Source: an uncultured Clostridia bacterium
Lineage (GTDB): Bacteria > Bacillota > Clostridia > Christensenellales > Borkfalkiaceae
DNA: 37,525 nt
Reading direction: 5' to 3'
Assembly: GCA_904373255.1 (NCBI GenBank)
Contig: CAJFFD010000015.1
Location: 1-37,525 of the forward strand
Part shown: positions 22,991 to 31,140 of the stretch, one piece after another
How the letters are laid out: every line of letters begins with the position of its first letter
Numbering within the stretch: position 1 is the first letter of the stretch
Notes under the pieces: model-generated
What the model saw: the letters and a program-made list of their open reading frames with translations, nothing else
Told to the model about the DNA's origin: nothing
The model's database searches: none
Program-made: the position numbers and the translations under genes

Positions 22991-24560
22991 GGTAGACGAC
23001 GGGGTCTTCGTCGTCCGGGTCGGACGTATATTCGCGCGCAACAACCTTGCCGAGGAAAGTACCGCCACTTATTGTGGTGGTTCCCTTTGTATAGTTGTCA
23101 AGCCAAGTGTATGCTTCTACATTCTGCTCGAACACGGCGTCGCCGGAAATTTCCGCTTCGCCCCAGTTCTGCAGAGCCGTATTCGTACCCGTGCCGCCGA
23201 AGGTGCCGCCCGTAACCTCGAGGATGCCGTAGTAATCGTTTTTGATTGCCGCGACGCCGCCCATGAACGAGCCGCCGTTGATCGTAAGCGTGGGCGTTGC
23301 CCCTACAGCATTATTGTCGCCGCCGTTGCGTATCATGCTGGATAAAGTGCTCGGCGATTCCACGGTCACGCCTGCCTCGATCGTCATATTGCCCTTGTTG
23401 TTGTCGATGACGTAATGGTCTGCCGTGCGCGTATATTTGCCGCCGGCGAGAGTCATTTCTCCGTTATTGAGGATCACGGCCTTTCCTGCGGAAGTATTGG
23501 TCACTTCGCCGTTTTCGCCGCCGTCGATGATCGTCAGCGTGCCGCTGTTGGTGATGGTATGGCTGCCCGCCGTGTTGGAGAGCGTAAAGCCGTTCAGGTC
23601 GAGCGTGAGCACGCGGCCATCGGCGATCGTGATGCTCTGCTCGATAGCAGCGCCGAGGCGAACGACGGTAAAGGTGTTGTCTGCAAAGGTTTCATCCCCT
23701 GCGACCGCCGCCGCGAGCGCTTCGGGCGTATAGACCGTAACAACGATTTCGCCGTCCTTCTCCGTGTAGAAATATTCCGTATCTTCGGGGAGCGGATCAT
23801 CCGCGCCGACCGCGGCAAAGCTGCCGTCGGAAAGCTGCGCGATGTTCACGTCGCTGCCCATATAGCTGCTCGTGACGCCCGGGTTTGTATCGCCGAGCAT
23901 GGGGTTGCGCCCCACAAACGTGCCGCCGTTGATCGTAAGGTATGCCCCGCCGTCCGTATAGCTGTCCGAAATATTGACCGCCAGAGCGGGCGAAGAGCCG
24001 TCCTGAACGTATGCAAACGGTTTCTGGCACAGGTTTTTGAACACGCCGTCCTCGATCATCACGGTGCCGCCGCCGCCCGCATACACGCAGGATTCATACG
24101 CGGTATTGACGATGATCGTGCCGCCGTTGATGATAACCTGACTGCCGCTCGCCATTGCCGCGACAGGTACGAGGTAATCGTGCGCGTTCTGCGCGTCGAT
24201 CGTACCGTTCGTGCCCGCCTCGATGGTGAGGATGCCGTTCGTTCCCGCACGCAGCGCGACGGAGTAGTCCGTGGAGAAGTCCTCATCCATGGTCAGCGTG
24301 TATTCGCCGAGGTCGAAAACAACGGACTTGTTTTCAATGACGATGCGCTCCGTGATTTCCGCATTGCAGAGCAGGGTGACCGTATCGCCGCCCTTTGCAG
24401 CTTTGAATGCCTCCGATAACTTTTCATACGTCTGCGTTTCTCCCGTGGCAGCCGTAACCTTGGCAACCGCAGTTTCCGCATGCACTTCCGCCGCAGCCAG
24501 GATAGCGGCGAACGCCAACGCAAGAAGCGCTAACAGCCATTTGCCTTTTGCTTTACCCAT
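22794..24560 (-). CDS. Surface protein, N-terminal piece: signal peptide and beta-helix repeats
   Basis: The start at 24560 (MGKAKGKWLLALLALAFAA) follows AGGAGGG and gives a signal peptide cut near VHA-E. The ectodomain has a TYEKLSEAFKAAKGGDTVTLL opening (read as two parts around residues 40-60), as in many Clostridia and Actinobacteria surface proteins, followed by right-handed beta-helix turns with recurring NGG/GGTF motifs (INGGTIIV, INGGTFVG, INGGSFMG, VTGGTFGG, ISGGTFLG). The true reading frame is left near 22990; the last ~65 residues to the stop at 22794 are out of frame. The promoter is at 24760-24789, about 190 bases upstream. The function is probably adhesion or a cell-surface scaffold; no catalytic motif is seen. 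Confidence 0.8.
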   Translation of the reverse strand: MGKAKGKWLLALLALAFAAILAAAEVHAETAVAKVTAATGETQTYEKLSEAFKAAKGGDTVTLLCNAEITERIVIENKSVVFDLGEYTLTMDEDFSTDYSVALRAGTNGILTIEAGTNGTIDAQNAHDYLVPVAAMASGSQVIINGGTIIVNTAYESCVYAGGGGTVMIEDGVFKNLCQKPFAYVQDGSSPALAVNISDSYTDGGAYLTINGGTFVGRNPMLGDTNPGVTSSYMGSDVNIAQLSDGSFAAVGADDPLPEDTEYFYTEKDGEIVVTVYTPEALAAAVAGDETFADNTFTVVRLGAAIEQSITIADGRVLTLDLNGFTLSNTAGSHTITNSGTLTIIDGGENGEVTNTSAGKAVILNNGEMTLAGGKYTRTADHYVIDNNKGNMTIEAGVTVESPSTLSSMIRNGGDNNAVGATPTLTINGGSFMGGVAAIKNDYYGILEVTGGTFGGTGTNTALQNWGEAEISGDAVFEQNVEAYTWLDNYTKGTTTISGGTFLGKVVAREYTSDPDDEDPVVYRAARLPSLSPRRIWKMDSPSRWATVHTALKRRMRLQRSPAAKRSTTLPRLPKRSRSPKTATWLRC

Positions 24561-24759
24561 AACACCCTCCTGTTCTTTTTTCGCATAAGCGTGCCGCACT
24601 GTTGCGTACAGCATCCGTTTTTCCCCGTTCCAATGCAAAAACGCCGCATCTGTTCAGAATCCGGCAACAAAAACAACGGAATGGGTGCGCCTAATACGGA
24701 TAAGCGCTCCGATCCTGCACTTCACGCGCGACAAACTTATCACGACAAATCTCACTATA

Positions 24760-24789
24760 AGTATACCCTCACAGCTCACCGTTTGTCAA
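24760..24789 (-). promoter_or_regulatory. Promoter of the surface protein
   Basis: On the minus strand TTGACA (24784-24789), 18-base spacer, TATACT (24760-24765). The 5' UTR would be about 190 bases; I recognise no riboswitch in it. Upstream, 24790-25070 is AT-rich then GC-rich with no gene I can support. Confidence 0.75.
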
Positions 24790-25070
24790 CTGGTTAAGCG
24801 AAAAAAAACAATAACGTTTGCATTTTTTTTCATTTTATTTTTAAATCAATCAAATATATTTGCGTTATTTTGCTTATAAATATCAAAAATCGCGACTTAC
24901 GCACGCGTGCAGCGCCCGTTTTTTCACCGATACGCCGGGCGATTCCGACAAAGATTATGTCGCCCGCGTATAAAAGCGGCAACCGCGGCTGCCGCGCGGC
25001 TGTTTCCACTCCTTGCGCCGCCGCATGGTTCGCCTGCCGCGCAGAATATATACGTTTTTTCGTACGTTAC

Positions 25071-25219
25071 AAAAAAACGGCACACCATGCGAAAGGGGCG
25101 CACCCGAAGGTGCGCCCCTTTCGTCATATCGGTAGGTTATTATAATGGAGTAATCGGACGAATTTCTGCGGCAACAGCGTTTGTGCAGTTTTCCGCAGAG
25201 ATATTTATTAACTGTAGTT
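25071..25219 (-). ncRNA. Candidate small structured RNA
   Basis: A consensus promoter (25226-25254) points left into DNA with no credible gene. The predicted transcript of about 150 nt contains a TCTGCGG/CCGCAGA hairpin (within 25163-25199), a TTCGTC/GACGAA pairing, and a terminator-like 15-bp stem with a CGAA-side loop (25090-25104 with 25109-25123). A run of seven T follows on the minus strand (25071-25077), about 13 bases after the stem. No family recognised. The only open frame on this strand lacks a ribosome binding site and runs through the hairpin. Confidence 0.45.
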
Positions 25220-25274
25220 TACTCAATTATACCATCCCTTTCGCCCGATGTCAATTGAATTAACTATGGTTTAC
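25208..25274. repeat. Two operator-like repeats flanking the leftward promoter
   Basis: TTAACTGTAGTTTAC (25208-25222) and TTAACTATGGTTTAC (25260-25274) match at 13 of 15 bases. One covers the transcription start region and the other lies just outside the -35 box. The first, with the following ACTCAATTATAC, also resembles the T7-like operon promoter at 18859-18885. Confidence 0.6.
25226..25254 (-). promoter_or_regulatory. Consensus sigma-A promoter of the candidate small RNA
   Basis: On the minus strand TTGACA (25249-25254), 17-base spacer, TATAAT (25226-25231): both boxes are perfect. It is the strongest promoter in the window. Confidence 0.85.
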
Positions 25275-25340
25275 AAATTTTTTAAAATTTTTTTATTTGC
25301 CTATACGGTTTGCCGTGCCTTTGCTGCGAAAAAGCAAGAC

Positions 25341-25369
25341 AAAATCCCCGCCGAAACGGCGGGGATTTT
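25341..25369 (-). terminator. Terminator of the HU gene
   Basis: 12-bp perfect stem (25341-25352 with 25358-25369) with AT ends, 12 bases after the HU stop. Confidence 0.8.
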
Positions 25370-25380
25370 GACAATTCATC

Positions 25381-25656
25381 TTATTTATTGAGTTCGTCTT
25401 TGAGAGATTTCGCGGGTTTGAATGACGGCATTTTGCAAGCCGCAATTTCGATCTTTTCGCCCGTTGCGGGGTTGACGCCGCTCTTGGCGGCGCGATCCTT
25501 CGCCTCAAACGTTCCGAAGCCGACGATCTGGAGCTTGTCCCCGTTCGCCATCAGTTCTTTGACGTTCGACACGAAGGCGTCAAAAAATTTCTCCGCGTCT
25601 GCCTTTTTCAGCCCGGCGTCTTCCGCGAGCTTTGCGATAAATTCGCTTTTGTTCAT
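25381..25656 (-). CDS. hup: HU-family nucleoid DNA-binding protein
   Basis: 91 aa, the standard HU length. The family signature is clear: MNKSEFIAKLAEDAGL, then VGFGTFEAKDRAAKSGVNPATGEKIEI (the beta-arm, with the conserved Asn-Pro) and KPAKSLKDEL at the end. HU bends and compacts DNA without strong sequence preference. The start at 25656 follows AAAGGAGGAAAG. It has its own promoter (25695-25723) and terminator (25341-25369). The promoter's -35 region reaches close to the end of deoC, so some read-through from deoC is possible. Confidence 0.95.
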   Translation of the reverse strand: MNKSEFIAKLAEDAGLKKADAEKFFDAFVSNVKELMANGDKLQIVGFGTFEAKDRAAKSGVNPATGEKIEIAACKMPSFKPAKSLKDELNK

Positions 25657-25694
25657 GAACTTTCCTCCTTTAACATTCGCTTTTCAGCATCTGT

Positions 25695-25723
25695 ATTGTA
25701 CCATATGTCACAAAATAATGCAA
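25695..25723 (-). promoter_or_regulatory. Promoter of the HU gene
   Basis: On the minus strand TTGCAT (25718-25723), 17-base spacer, TACAAT (25695-25700), 39 bases before the start. Confidence 0.75.
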
Positions 25724-25734
25724 CCGTTTGCGTA

Positions 25735-26556
25735 TTATTGTTTCATTTCCCTTTGCAGCGACTCGGCGATCTCCTTGCCGGCGCTGGTGCCGATGCGGTC
25801 GGCGCCCGCCTCGACCATCTCGCGGAATTTTTCCGCCGTGCGGATGCCGCCCGAGGCTTTGACGCGGCACTTGCCCTCTACCGTCTGTTTGAGCAGCTTT
25901 ACGTCCTCCGCCTTGGCGCCCTCGCCGAAATAGCCGGTACTGGTTTTTACGAACGCCGCGCCCGCGTCGCGCGCGCAGAGAGCCGCGCGCACCATTTCGT
26001 CGCGCGTCAACAGAGAGGTTTCCAGAATCACTTTGACGGGGCTGCCCTTCGCCGCCTTGACGATCTGCTTGATTTCGCGGCGGACGTATGCGTAATTTCC
26101 GTTTTTGATGGCGGAAATGCAGGCGACCATGTCGATCTCGTCCGCGCCGTCGGCAATGGAGCGCTTGGTTTCGTACACCTTTGTTTCCGTCTTGTTTTCA
26201 CCCATCGGAAAACCGACCACGCAGGCGATTTTGATATTGGGCGAGTTTTTCAGAAACTCGCAGCATGCGGCAACGTACACCGGCTGCACGCAGACGGAAT
26301 AGAACCCGTATTCGCGCGCCTCGTCGCACAAGTTTTTGATATCGGTGCGAGTCGCCGTCTGTTTGAGCAGGGTGTGGTCGATCATGCGCAGAAGCCGCCG
26401 CATTTCCAACAATTTCTTTTGACGGCGGAATTCCTCGAACTCCGCGCGCTCGTCCGCCGAAATTTCCAGGCTGCCCTCCGGCAGCGCAGGTACCGGCTTT
26501 TCGGTATTTCCCTGCGCAAGCTCTGCATCTTCCCTCTTTTTTCCGAACCTGAACAT
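25735..26556 (-). CDS. deoC: Deoxyribose-phosphate aldolase with N-terminal extension
   Basis: 273-aa aldolase that splits 2-deoxyribose 5-phosphate into glyceraldehyde 3-phosphate and acetaldehyde. The normal enzyme begins near residue 58 (MIDHTLLKQTAT). The Schiff-base Lys lies in FVKTSTGYF, with KVILETSLLT before it and VKASGGIRT after it. The extra N-terminus is charged and probably helical (RAEFEEFRRQKKLLEMRRLLR). The start at 26556 is set by AGGAGG within the last codons of pdp and lies 1 base after the pdp stop, so the genes are translationally coupled. Together they form a pathway from deoxynucleosides to central metabolism. Confidence 0.95.
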   Translation of the reverse strand: MFRFGKKREDAELAQGNTEKPVPALPEGSLEISADERAEFEEFRRQKKLLEMRRLLRMIDHTLLKQTATRTDIKNLCDEAREYGFYSVCVQPVYVAACCEFLKNSPNIKIACVVGFPMGENKTETKVYETKRSIADGADEIDMVACISAIKNGNYAYVRREIKQIVKAAKGSPVKVILETSLLTRDEMVRAALCARDAGAAFVKTSTGYFGEGAKAEDVKLLKQTVEGKCRVKASGGIRTAEKFREMVEAGADRIGTSAGKEIAESLQREMKQ

Positions 26557-26557
26557 C

Positions 26558-27853
26558 TTAGTCCTCCTCTCCGATATAGCTGTACACGAGCGGCTGCGGC
26601 TCGTACGTTTGCACAATTTCAAACGCGCCCCGCGCCGATGCGAGGGCGTCCTCTTCCCTTTTATTGTAATACACTTCCGCGACCGTCTCGCCCTCTTGCA
26701 CGGGGTCGCCCGCGCGGCGCTTCAAGAGAATGGCGACCGAATGGTCGATTTCGTCCCCTTCCTTCTGCCTGCCGCCGCCCAAAGCGCAGCACGCCTTGCC
26801 CAGCGCGAGGGCGGAAATTTTCAGCCGACCGCTGCCCGGTGCGCGGATAACCTCGCAATGCTTTGCGAGCGGAAGCAGCGATTCGTCGTACACGGCGCGC
26901 ACGTCGCCGCCCTGCGCTTCGACGATTTCGGCGAGTTTTTTGAGCGCCGCGCCCGAGGCGATTGACTCCTCCGCCCGCGCACGCGCCTCCGCTTCGGAAA
27001 TCCCGAGCGCGAGCGAGGCGAGCTTTTCGCAGTGGAAGAGTGAGAGCTTTGCGAGATCGTTTTTCTTGCCCTTCAGCACAGCGACCGCCTCGCGCACTTC
27101 GGCGTTGCAGCCGATGCTGTCGCCGAGCGGAGAATCCATGCAGGTGACGGCGGCGCACATCTTTCTGCCCGCCTTTCTGCCGATGGACACCATCAGCCGC
27201 GCGAGCTTTTCCGCATCCGCGGGCGAATGCATGAAAGCGCCGTCGCCGTACTTCACGTCCAGCAAAATGACGTCCGCAAAGGACGCGAGCTTTTTACTCA
27301 TCACCGACGAGGCGATGAGCGGAATGCTGTCTACGGTGGCGGTCACGTCGCGCACGGCGTACATGCGCTTGTCGGCGGGAACGGTGCTGTTCGTCTGCCC
27401 CGCGACGGCTCCGCCGATTTTTTCCACCTGCCGCTCGAACTGTTCGGCGGAGAGGTTGACGTTGAACCCCTTGAAGCTCTCCAATTTATCCAATGTGCCG
27501 CCCGTATGACCCAGTCCCCTGCCCGAATACTTTGCGCACCGCACGCCGAGGGCGCACAGCACGGGAACGAGCACGAGGGTCGTGGAATCGGATACGCCGC
27601 CCGTCGAATGCTTATCCGCGCAGATGCCCGTAAAGTTCGGGCGGGGCGCGACCTCGCCGCTGCGGGTCATCGCGTCGGTCAGAACAAAGCACTCCCCGTC
27701 CGTCATGCCGCGCAGGAGCACCGCCATACAGAAGGCGGCGATCTGCACATCCGAAACGCTCCCGTCCGCAATGCCGCGCACGAAAAAGCGGATCTGCTCC
27801 TCCGAAAGCGCCATGCCGCGCTTTTTCGCGTCGATGATATCGTATGCCGTCAT
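26558..27853 (-). CDS. pdp: Pyrimidine-nucleoside phosphorylase
   Basis: 431 aa, full length. It phosphorolyses thymidine, deoxyuridine or uridine to base and (deoxy)ribose 1-phosphate. Characteristic segments are visible: DKHSTGGVSDSTTLVLVP (phosphate loop), KYSGRGLGHTGGTLDKLES, STVPADKRMYAVRDVT, then the C-terminal alpha/beta domain ending in the VAEVYYNKREED region. The start at 27853 follows GGGGGAGG. It is the first gene of a two-gene unit with deoC; a phosphopentomutase is not in the window. Confidence 0.95.
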   Translation of the reverse strand: MTAYDIIDAKKRGMALSEEQIRFFVRGIADGSVSDVQIAAFCMAVLLRGMTDGECFVLTDAMTRSGEVAPRPNFTGICADKHSTGGVSDSTTLVLVPVLCALGVRCAKYSGRGLGHTGGTLDKLESFKGFNVNLSAEQFERQVEKIGGAVAGQTNSTVPADKRMYAVRDVTATVDSIPLIASSVMSKKLASFADVILLDVKYGDGAFMHSPADAEKLARLMVSIGRKAGRKMCAAVTCMDSPLGDSIGCNAEVREAVAVLKGKKNDLAKLSLFHCEKLASLALGISEAEARARAEESIASGAALKKLAEIVEAQGGDVRAVYDESLLPLAKHCEVIRAPGSGRLKISALALGKACCALGGGRQKEGDEIDHSVAILLKRRAGDPVQEGETVAEVYYNKREEDALASARGAFEIVQTYEPQPLVYSYIGEED

Positions 27854-27946
27854 TTCGCCAAAATCCTCCCCCTTGCGGCAAAAATTGCCCTCTTTTTTGT
27901 GCCCCGCCGTGATACTATACAGGAAATCCTGCGGAGAAGAACTGCA

Positions 27947-28252
27947 ATGCCGTTCAACCTGTTATCGAGCGCCGTCGAGGGCGCCGCCTATCTGATTCTG
28001 CTGTTCGGGCTGTGTTTCGGCGCCGTCGTCGGCGTGAAACTCGTCAACCGCAAGCTGCGGGAAAGGGACGAAAAGCCCGAACCCGGCGGAGCGGAACCCG
28101 CCGAGCCTTCCAAACCGACCCGCGCCGCCCATACGCCGCGCCGTTCCAAAAAGAGGTCGGCGCGCACGCGCGCACAGAAAGTCTACTACATTTTAGAGCG
28201 CGCGGAAGAAGACAGGGCAGAAAAGGAGCGGGAAAAGGCAAAAACAAAATAA
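27947..28252 (+). CDS. Small membrane-anchored basic protein
   Basis: 101 aa from ATG 27947, with GGAGA 9 bases ahead. One transmembrane segment near the N-terminus (AAYLILLFGLCFGAVVGVKLV), a Pro/Glu-rich linker (EPGGAEPAEPSKP), then a strongly basic stretch (TPRRSKKRSARTRAQK) and a charged helix (ILERAEEDRAEKEREKAKTK). Probable orientation: tail in the cytoplasm, where the basic patch could bind nucleic acid or membrane. No family recognised. It stands alone between pdp and rsfS on the opposite strand. Confidence 0.7.
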   Translation: MPFNLLSSAVEGAAYLILLFGLCFGAVVGVKLVNRKLRERDEKPEPGGAEPAEPSKPTRAAHTPRRSKKRSARTRAQKVYYILERAEEDRAEKEREKAKTK

Positions 28253-28350
28253 CCGCCTCCCCTCCCGTCGTTTCCGGCCGCGCAGCGCGTGGAGAAATCT
28301 CTGTAATAAATCGTACTGTTTATCCTTTACAGCCCGCACCGAAAATGCGC

Positions 28351-28698
28351 TTACTCGTAACGCTTGACGTTATCTCCCTCTTCCCACAGCCGTTCCAGGT
28401 GGTAGAAGAGGCGGGATTCGTCATTGAAAATATGCACGATGACGTCGCCGTAGTCGACCACGCCCCAGCGCCCGTCGCGCACGCCTTCGGTGCGGCGGGG
28501 CTCGACGCCCTCTTTGGAGAACTTTTCCTCAAGGTTTTCGCACAGCGCCTTGACCTGCGTGGTGCTGCGCCCGCTCGCGATGACGAAATAATCGCACAGT
28601 ACCGTCTTTTCGCGCACGTCGATCATAAGGATGTCCTCTGCCTTTTTGGAGGAGAGGAATTTGCAGATCTCTTCGGTAAATTGTTTGCTTTCCATCAT
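28351..28698 (-). CDS. rsfS: Ribosomal silencing factor RsfS
   Basis: 115 aa, full length for the Iojap/RsfS family. It binds uL14 on the large subunit and blocks subunit joining when nutrients are low. Recognisable segments are DILMIDVREKT, CDYFVIASGRSTTQVKA and the closing GDVIVHIFNDESRLFYHLERLW. The start overlaps the nadD stop as ATGATG; the second ATG (28695) has better spacing from AGGAG, so the true start may be one codon later. Coupled to nadD, as in many Firmicutes. Confidence 0.95.
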   Translation of the reverse strand: MMESKQFTEEICKFLSSKKAEDILMIDVREKTVLCDYFVIASGRSTTQVKALCENLEEKFSKEGVEPRRTEGVRDGRWGVVDYGDVIVHIFNDESRLFYHLERLWEEGDNVKRYE

Positions 28699-29831
28699 TT
28701 GCTCCTGTTTTCTTTATAGTATTCGAACGCCCGCCCGGTGAGCGGATAGATAGTCTGTTTGCTCTTTTTCAGATGCTTCAGCTCGCATTTGAGGCTGTAA
28801 AACATACACTCGTCAAGATTTTCGTAATACAGCTTTCGCAGTTTTGCGATGCCGGGGAAATCCCTCCCCTCTTCGAGCATATCGGAGAGAAACACGACCT
28901 TTTCGAGCGTGCTCATGTTCGGTCTGCCCGAGGTATGGTAACGGATGGCGTTGAGCACGTCCTCGTTTTGAATGCCGAAGGTATGCTCTGCAAGGTATGC
29001 ACCCGTGTATTGATGCAGAACGGGTGCCGGCACCTCCTCTGCGAGAGAAAATCCCGCGAGTTCGGGCGCAGTCAGTTCCAGATTTTTCGCCGCGTCGTGC
29101 AGACCGCACGCCTGAATGACGTCGTGCTCGTTCAGCTTATATTTCGCGGCGACGCCCGCCGCCATCAGCGCCACGCGCACCGAATGCTTTCGCCGCGCGG
29201 GTTTCATATAGCGCAGCGCCGCCTTGACATGTTCGACGCGGTACAGCTCGCGCGCTTCGATATACTCGATGACGTCTGCGAGGAGATACGGTTTTACGTC
29301 TTCGCCGAAGGCGCACAGCACGCGCGCCTTGGTGGAGGAAACGTTCCTGCCCCAATATTCGAGAAGCTGAAACCGCTTGCGGAATTTCGCGAAAAAGCGA
29401 ATCTGTTCGGCGCGGACGTTCAGCTCCTCCCCCTCGCGGCGGCAGGCGACCAGTTCGCACTGCCCGAGGATCTGTTCGGGTTCGCGCCAGGAATAGAAAT
29501 CTTTGAGCATATCCGCCCCGACGAGGAGATAAAACTGCGCGTCGGGGTATTTTCCGCGGAAATATTCGATTGTGCGGCAGGTGTAGCTTGTGCCGCCCGC
29601 ATTGAGTTCGTAGGCGCTCACTTCACAGCCCCGGATTCCCGCAAAGGCGAGCTTTGCCATGTTCAGCCGATCCTGCGCGGGCGCCATGTTCCTGCCCTGC
29701 TTGTGCGGCGGCACAAACGCCGGCACGACAATGATTTTATCTGTTCCCAACTTTTCCGCCGCGGCGCGCACCAGATTGACGTGCTCCGCATGGACGGGGT
29801 CGAACGACCCGCCGAATATCGCGATCTTCAT
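28695..29831 (-). CDS. nadD: NadD-YqeK fusion: nicotinate-nucleotide adenylyltransferase and HD hydrolase
   Basis: 378 aa in two parts. Residues 1-200 are NadD, which makes nicotinate adenine dinucleotide: GGSFDPVHAEH, PPHKQG, LLVGADMLKDFYSW and the VSSTKAR loop. Residues about 205-378 are the YqeK HD domain (KHSVRVALMA, CGLHDAAKN, YHTSGRPNMS, LSDMLEEGRDF), in other species a separate enzyme that cleaves diadenosine tetraphosphate. In Bacillus these are neighbouring genes, so the fusion keeps the usual order nadD-yqeK-rsfS. The promoter is at 29987-30015. The start at 29831 has a weak site. Confidence 0.93.
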   Translation of the reverse strand: MKIAIFGGSFDPVHAEHVNLVRAAAEKLGTDKIIVVPAFVPPHKQGRNMAPAQDRLNMAKLAFAGIRGCEVSAYELNAGGTSYTCRTIEYFRGKYPDAQFYLLVGADMLKDFYSWREPEQILGQCELVACRREGEELNVRAEQIRFFAKFRKRFQLLEYWGRNVSSTKARVLCAFGEDVKPYLLADVIEYIEARELYRVEHVKAALRYMKPARRKHSVRVALMAAGVAAKYKLNEHDVIQACGLHDAAKNLELTAPELAGFSLAEEVPAPVLHQYTGAYLAEHTFGIQNEDVLNAIRYHTSGRPNMSTLEKVVFLSDMLEEGRDFPGIAKLRKLYYENLDECMFYSLKCELKHLKKSKQTIYPLTGRAFEYYKENRSK

Positions 29832-29986
29832 GTTCCGCTCCGTTTCCCAAAGCGCGGCACGGCAGCACCGCCCGGTTCCGCCTTGGTATTGTATGGTTCA
29901 TCGGGCGGGTTTTTATACCCGTTTTTCCCAGAAAATGCCTTTTTTGAAAACGCCCGCCCGCGAATCCGCGCCGTACGCTCCGTTAT

Positions 29987-30015
29987 AGTATATCACAACT
30001 TTCCCCCTCGCGCAA
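29987..30015 (-). promoter_or_regulatory. Promoter of nadD-rsfS
   Basis: On the minus strand TTGCGC (30010-30015), 17-base spacer, TATACT (29987-29992). The 5' UTR is about 150 bases with nothing recognisable. A weak rightward candidate for the gene at 30144 is TTTAAA (30018-30023), 16 bases, TAAAAT (30040-30045). Confidence 0.6.
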
Positions 30016-30143
30016 CGTTTAAAAATGAGAAAAATCGGATAAAATCCGTATACCCGCCCGATGCGCCGTACATATCCTGTTCCTCCCGGCGCTTTGCCGC
30101 GGAGGGGGCGGCGCAAATTTTACACGGCGGGACGCGGATTTCC

Positions 30144-31010
30144 ATGAAACGTTTTGACCTTCCGCTCTGGTCGGACACGGTTTTCGTGTTTTCGGCTGCA
30201 TTCCTGCTCTTTTTCTGCATATTCCGCTTTTACCTGAACGGGCTTTGGGCGGCGGCGCTGTGCGCCTTTGCGGCGGGCGGCGCGGCAGGCGTCCTCTTCT
30301 TTTTCTTTCTCCGCGCAAGGCGGAAGAAAAAACATACGAGCGAGGGAGAGAAGGCGGAAATCGGGAAACTCGCCTTTCACCTGGCGATGGACTCCCCCGA
30401 ACACAACGCCGAACTCATCGCCAAATGCCTGACCCTCGAGCATGAGCGCGCGGAGGGAACCGAAAACGCCCCTCCGCAAAATGCGGGCGGGGCGTGCGCG
30501 AGCGAACCGCAAAAAGCCGGAGGCGGCGCAGATACCGCGGCAGAAGTCCCCGAACCGTTCGCGCACATCCGCGGCGGGCGAATCGACACGGAAAACGGGA
30601 GCACCTACCTCAAATTCCAGTTCGAAGCGGTGACGGCGGACGAGCTTTCGCCCGTCATCCGCGCGGAGGGGGAACAAAAAACGGTGCTCGGCGCGTCATT
30701 CACCGACGAGGCGCAAAAGCTCGCCGCTGCCTTCGGCGTAACGCTTAAGGATGCGGCGGAAGTGTATACCCTCGTAAAAGAAAGCGGCTGCATGCCCGAA
30801 GCGCTCATCTCCCCTCCCGAACAAAAGCGGGGATTCCACGCGAAGCTCGCCTTCCGCGTACGGCGGAGCGCATGGCGCGGCTACCTCTTTTCGGGCACGT
30901 TTCTGCTGCTGTTTTCCCTCTTCACCGTCTTTCCCGTCTATTACGTCGTATCGGGCGGGGTCTTGCTCGCGATCGCCGCCGCGGTGCGCTTTTTCGGAAA
31001 AAAGGACTGA
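30144..31010 (+). CDS. Membrane protein of unknown function
   Basis: 288 aa. Two hydrophobic segments near the N-terminus (TVFVFSAAFLLFFCIF, LWAAALCAFAAGGAAGVLFFFF) and two at the C-terminus (YLFSGTFLLLFSLFTVF, YYVVSGGVLLAIAAAVRFF) bracket a cytoplasmic region of about 170 residues. That region has a basic start (RARRKKKH), a disordered Ala/Gly/Glu linker and a compact folded part (YLKFQFEAVTADELSPVI, FTDEAQKLAAAFGVTLKDAAEVY). No catalytic motif and no family recognised. The start at 30144 has a poor ribosome binding site and could lie elsewhere in the same frame. The hairpin at 31067-31106 follows. Confidence 0.75.
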   Translation: MKRFDLPLWSDTVFVFSAAFLLFFCIFRFYLNGLWAAALCAFAAGGAAGVLFFFFLRARRKKKHTSEGEKAEIGKLAFHLAMDSPEHNAELIAKCLTLEHERAEGTENAPPQNAGGACASEPQKAGGGADTAAEVPEPFAHIRGGRIDTENGSTYLKFQFEAVTADELSPVIRAEGEQKTVLGASFTDEAQKLAAAFGVTLKDAAEVYTLVKESGCMPEALISPPEQKRGFHAKLAFRVRRSAWRGYLFSGTFLLLFSLFTVFPVYYVVSGGVLLAIAAAVRFFGKKD

Positions 31011-31066
31011 AAAAACACAACCGTTCTTGTTTGTATAAAGTGGGGCATAAAAAAGTAAAAAGCCAT

Positions 31067-31106
31067 AAAAGGGAAAGGGAAAAGAAATCTTTTCCCTTTC
31101 CCTTTT
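31067..31106. terminator. Bidirectional terminator of convergent genes
   Basis: Inverted repeat of about 18 bp (31067-31085 with 31088-31106), purine arm and pyrimidine arm, ending in T4. It lies between the membrane protein gene (+) and the lipoprotein gene (-). Confidence 0.85.
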
Positions 31107-31140
31107 CGTTTCATTCCAAAATACAGCATACGCGGCATTT

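Noticed and set aside
22450-23000. Programmed ribosomal frameshifting in the surface protein
   Set aside because: Neither junction has a slippery heptamer or homopolymer followed by a pseudoknot-like element; small indels or sequence errors are simpler.
24561-24760. Riboswitch in the long 5' UTR of the surface protein
   Set aside because: No conserved aptamer core that I recognise could be found.
24924-25127. A 67-codon minus-strand frame near the candidate small RNA
   Set aside because: No ribosome binding site, composition of low-complexity antisense type, and it runs through a 15-bp hairpin.
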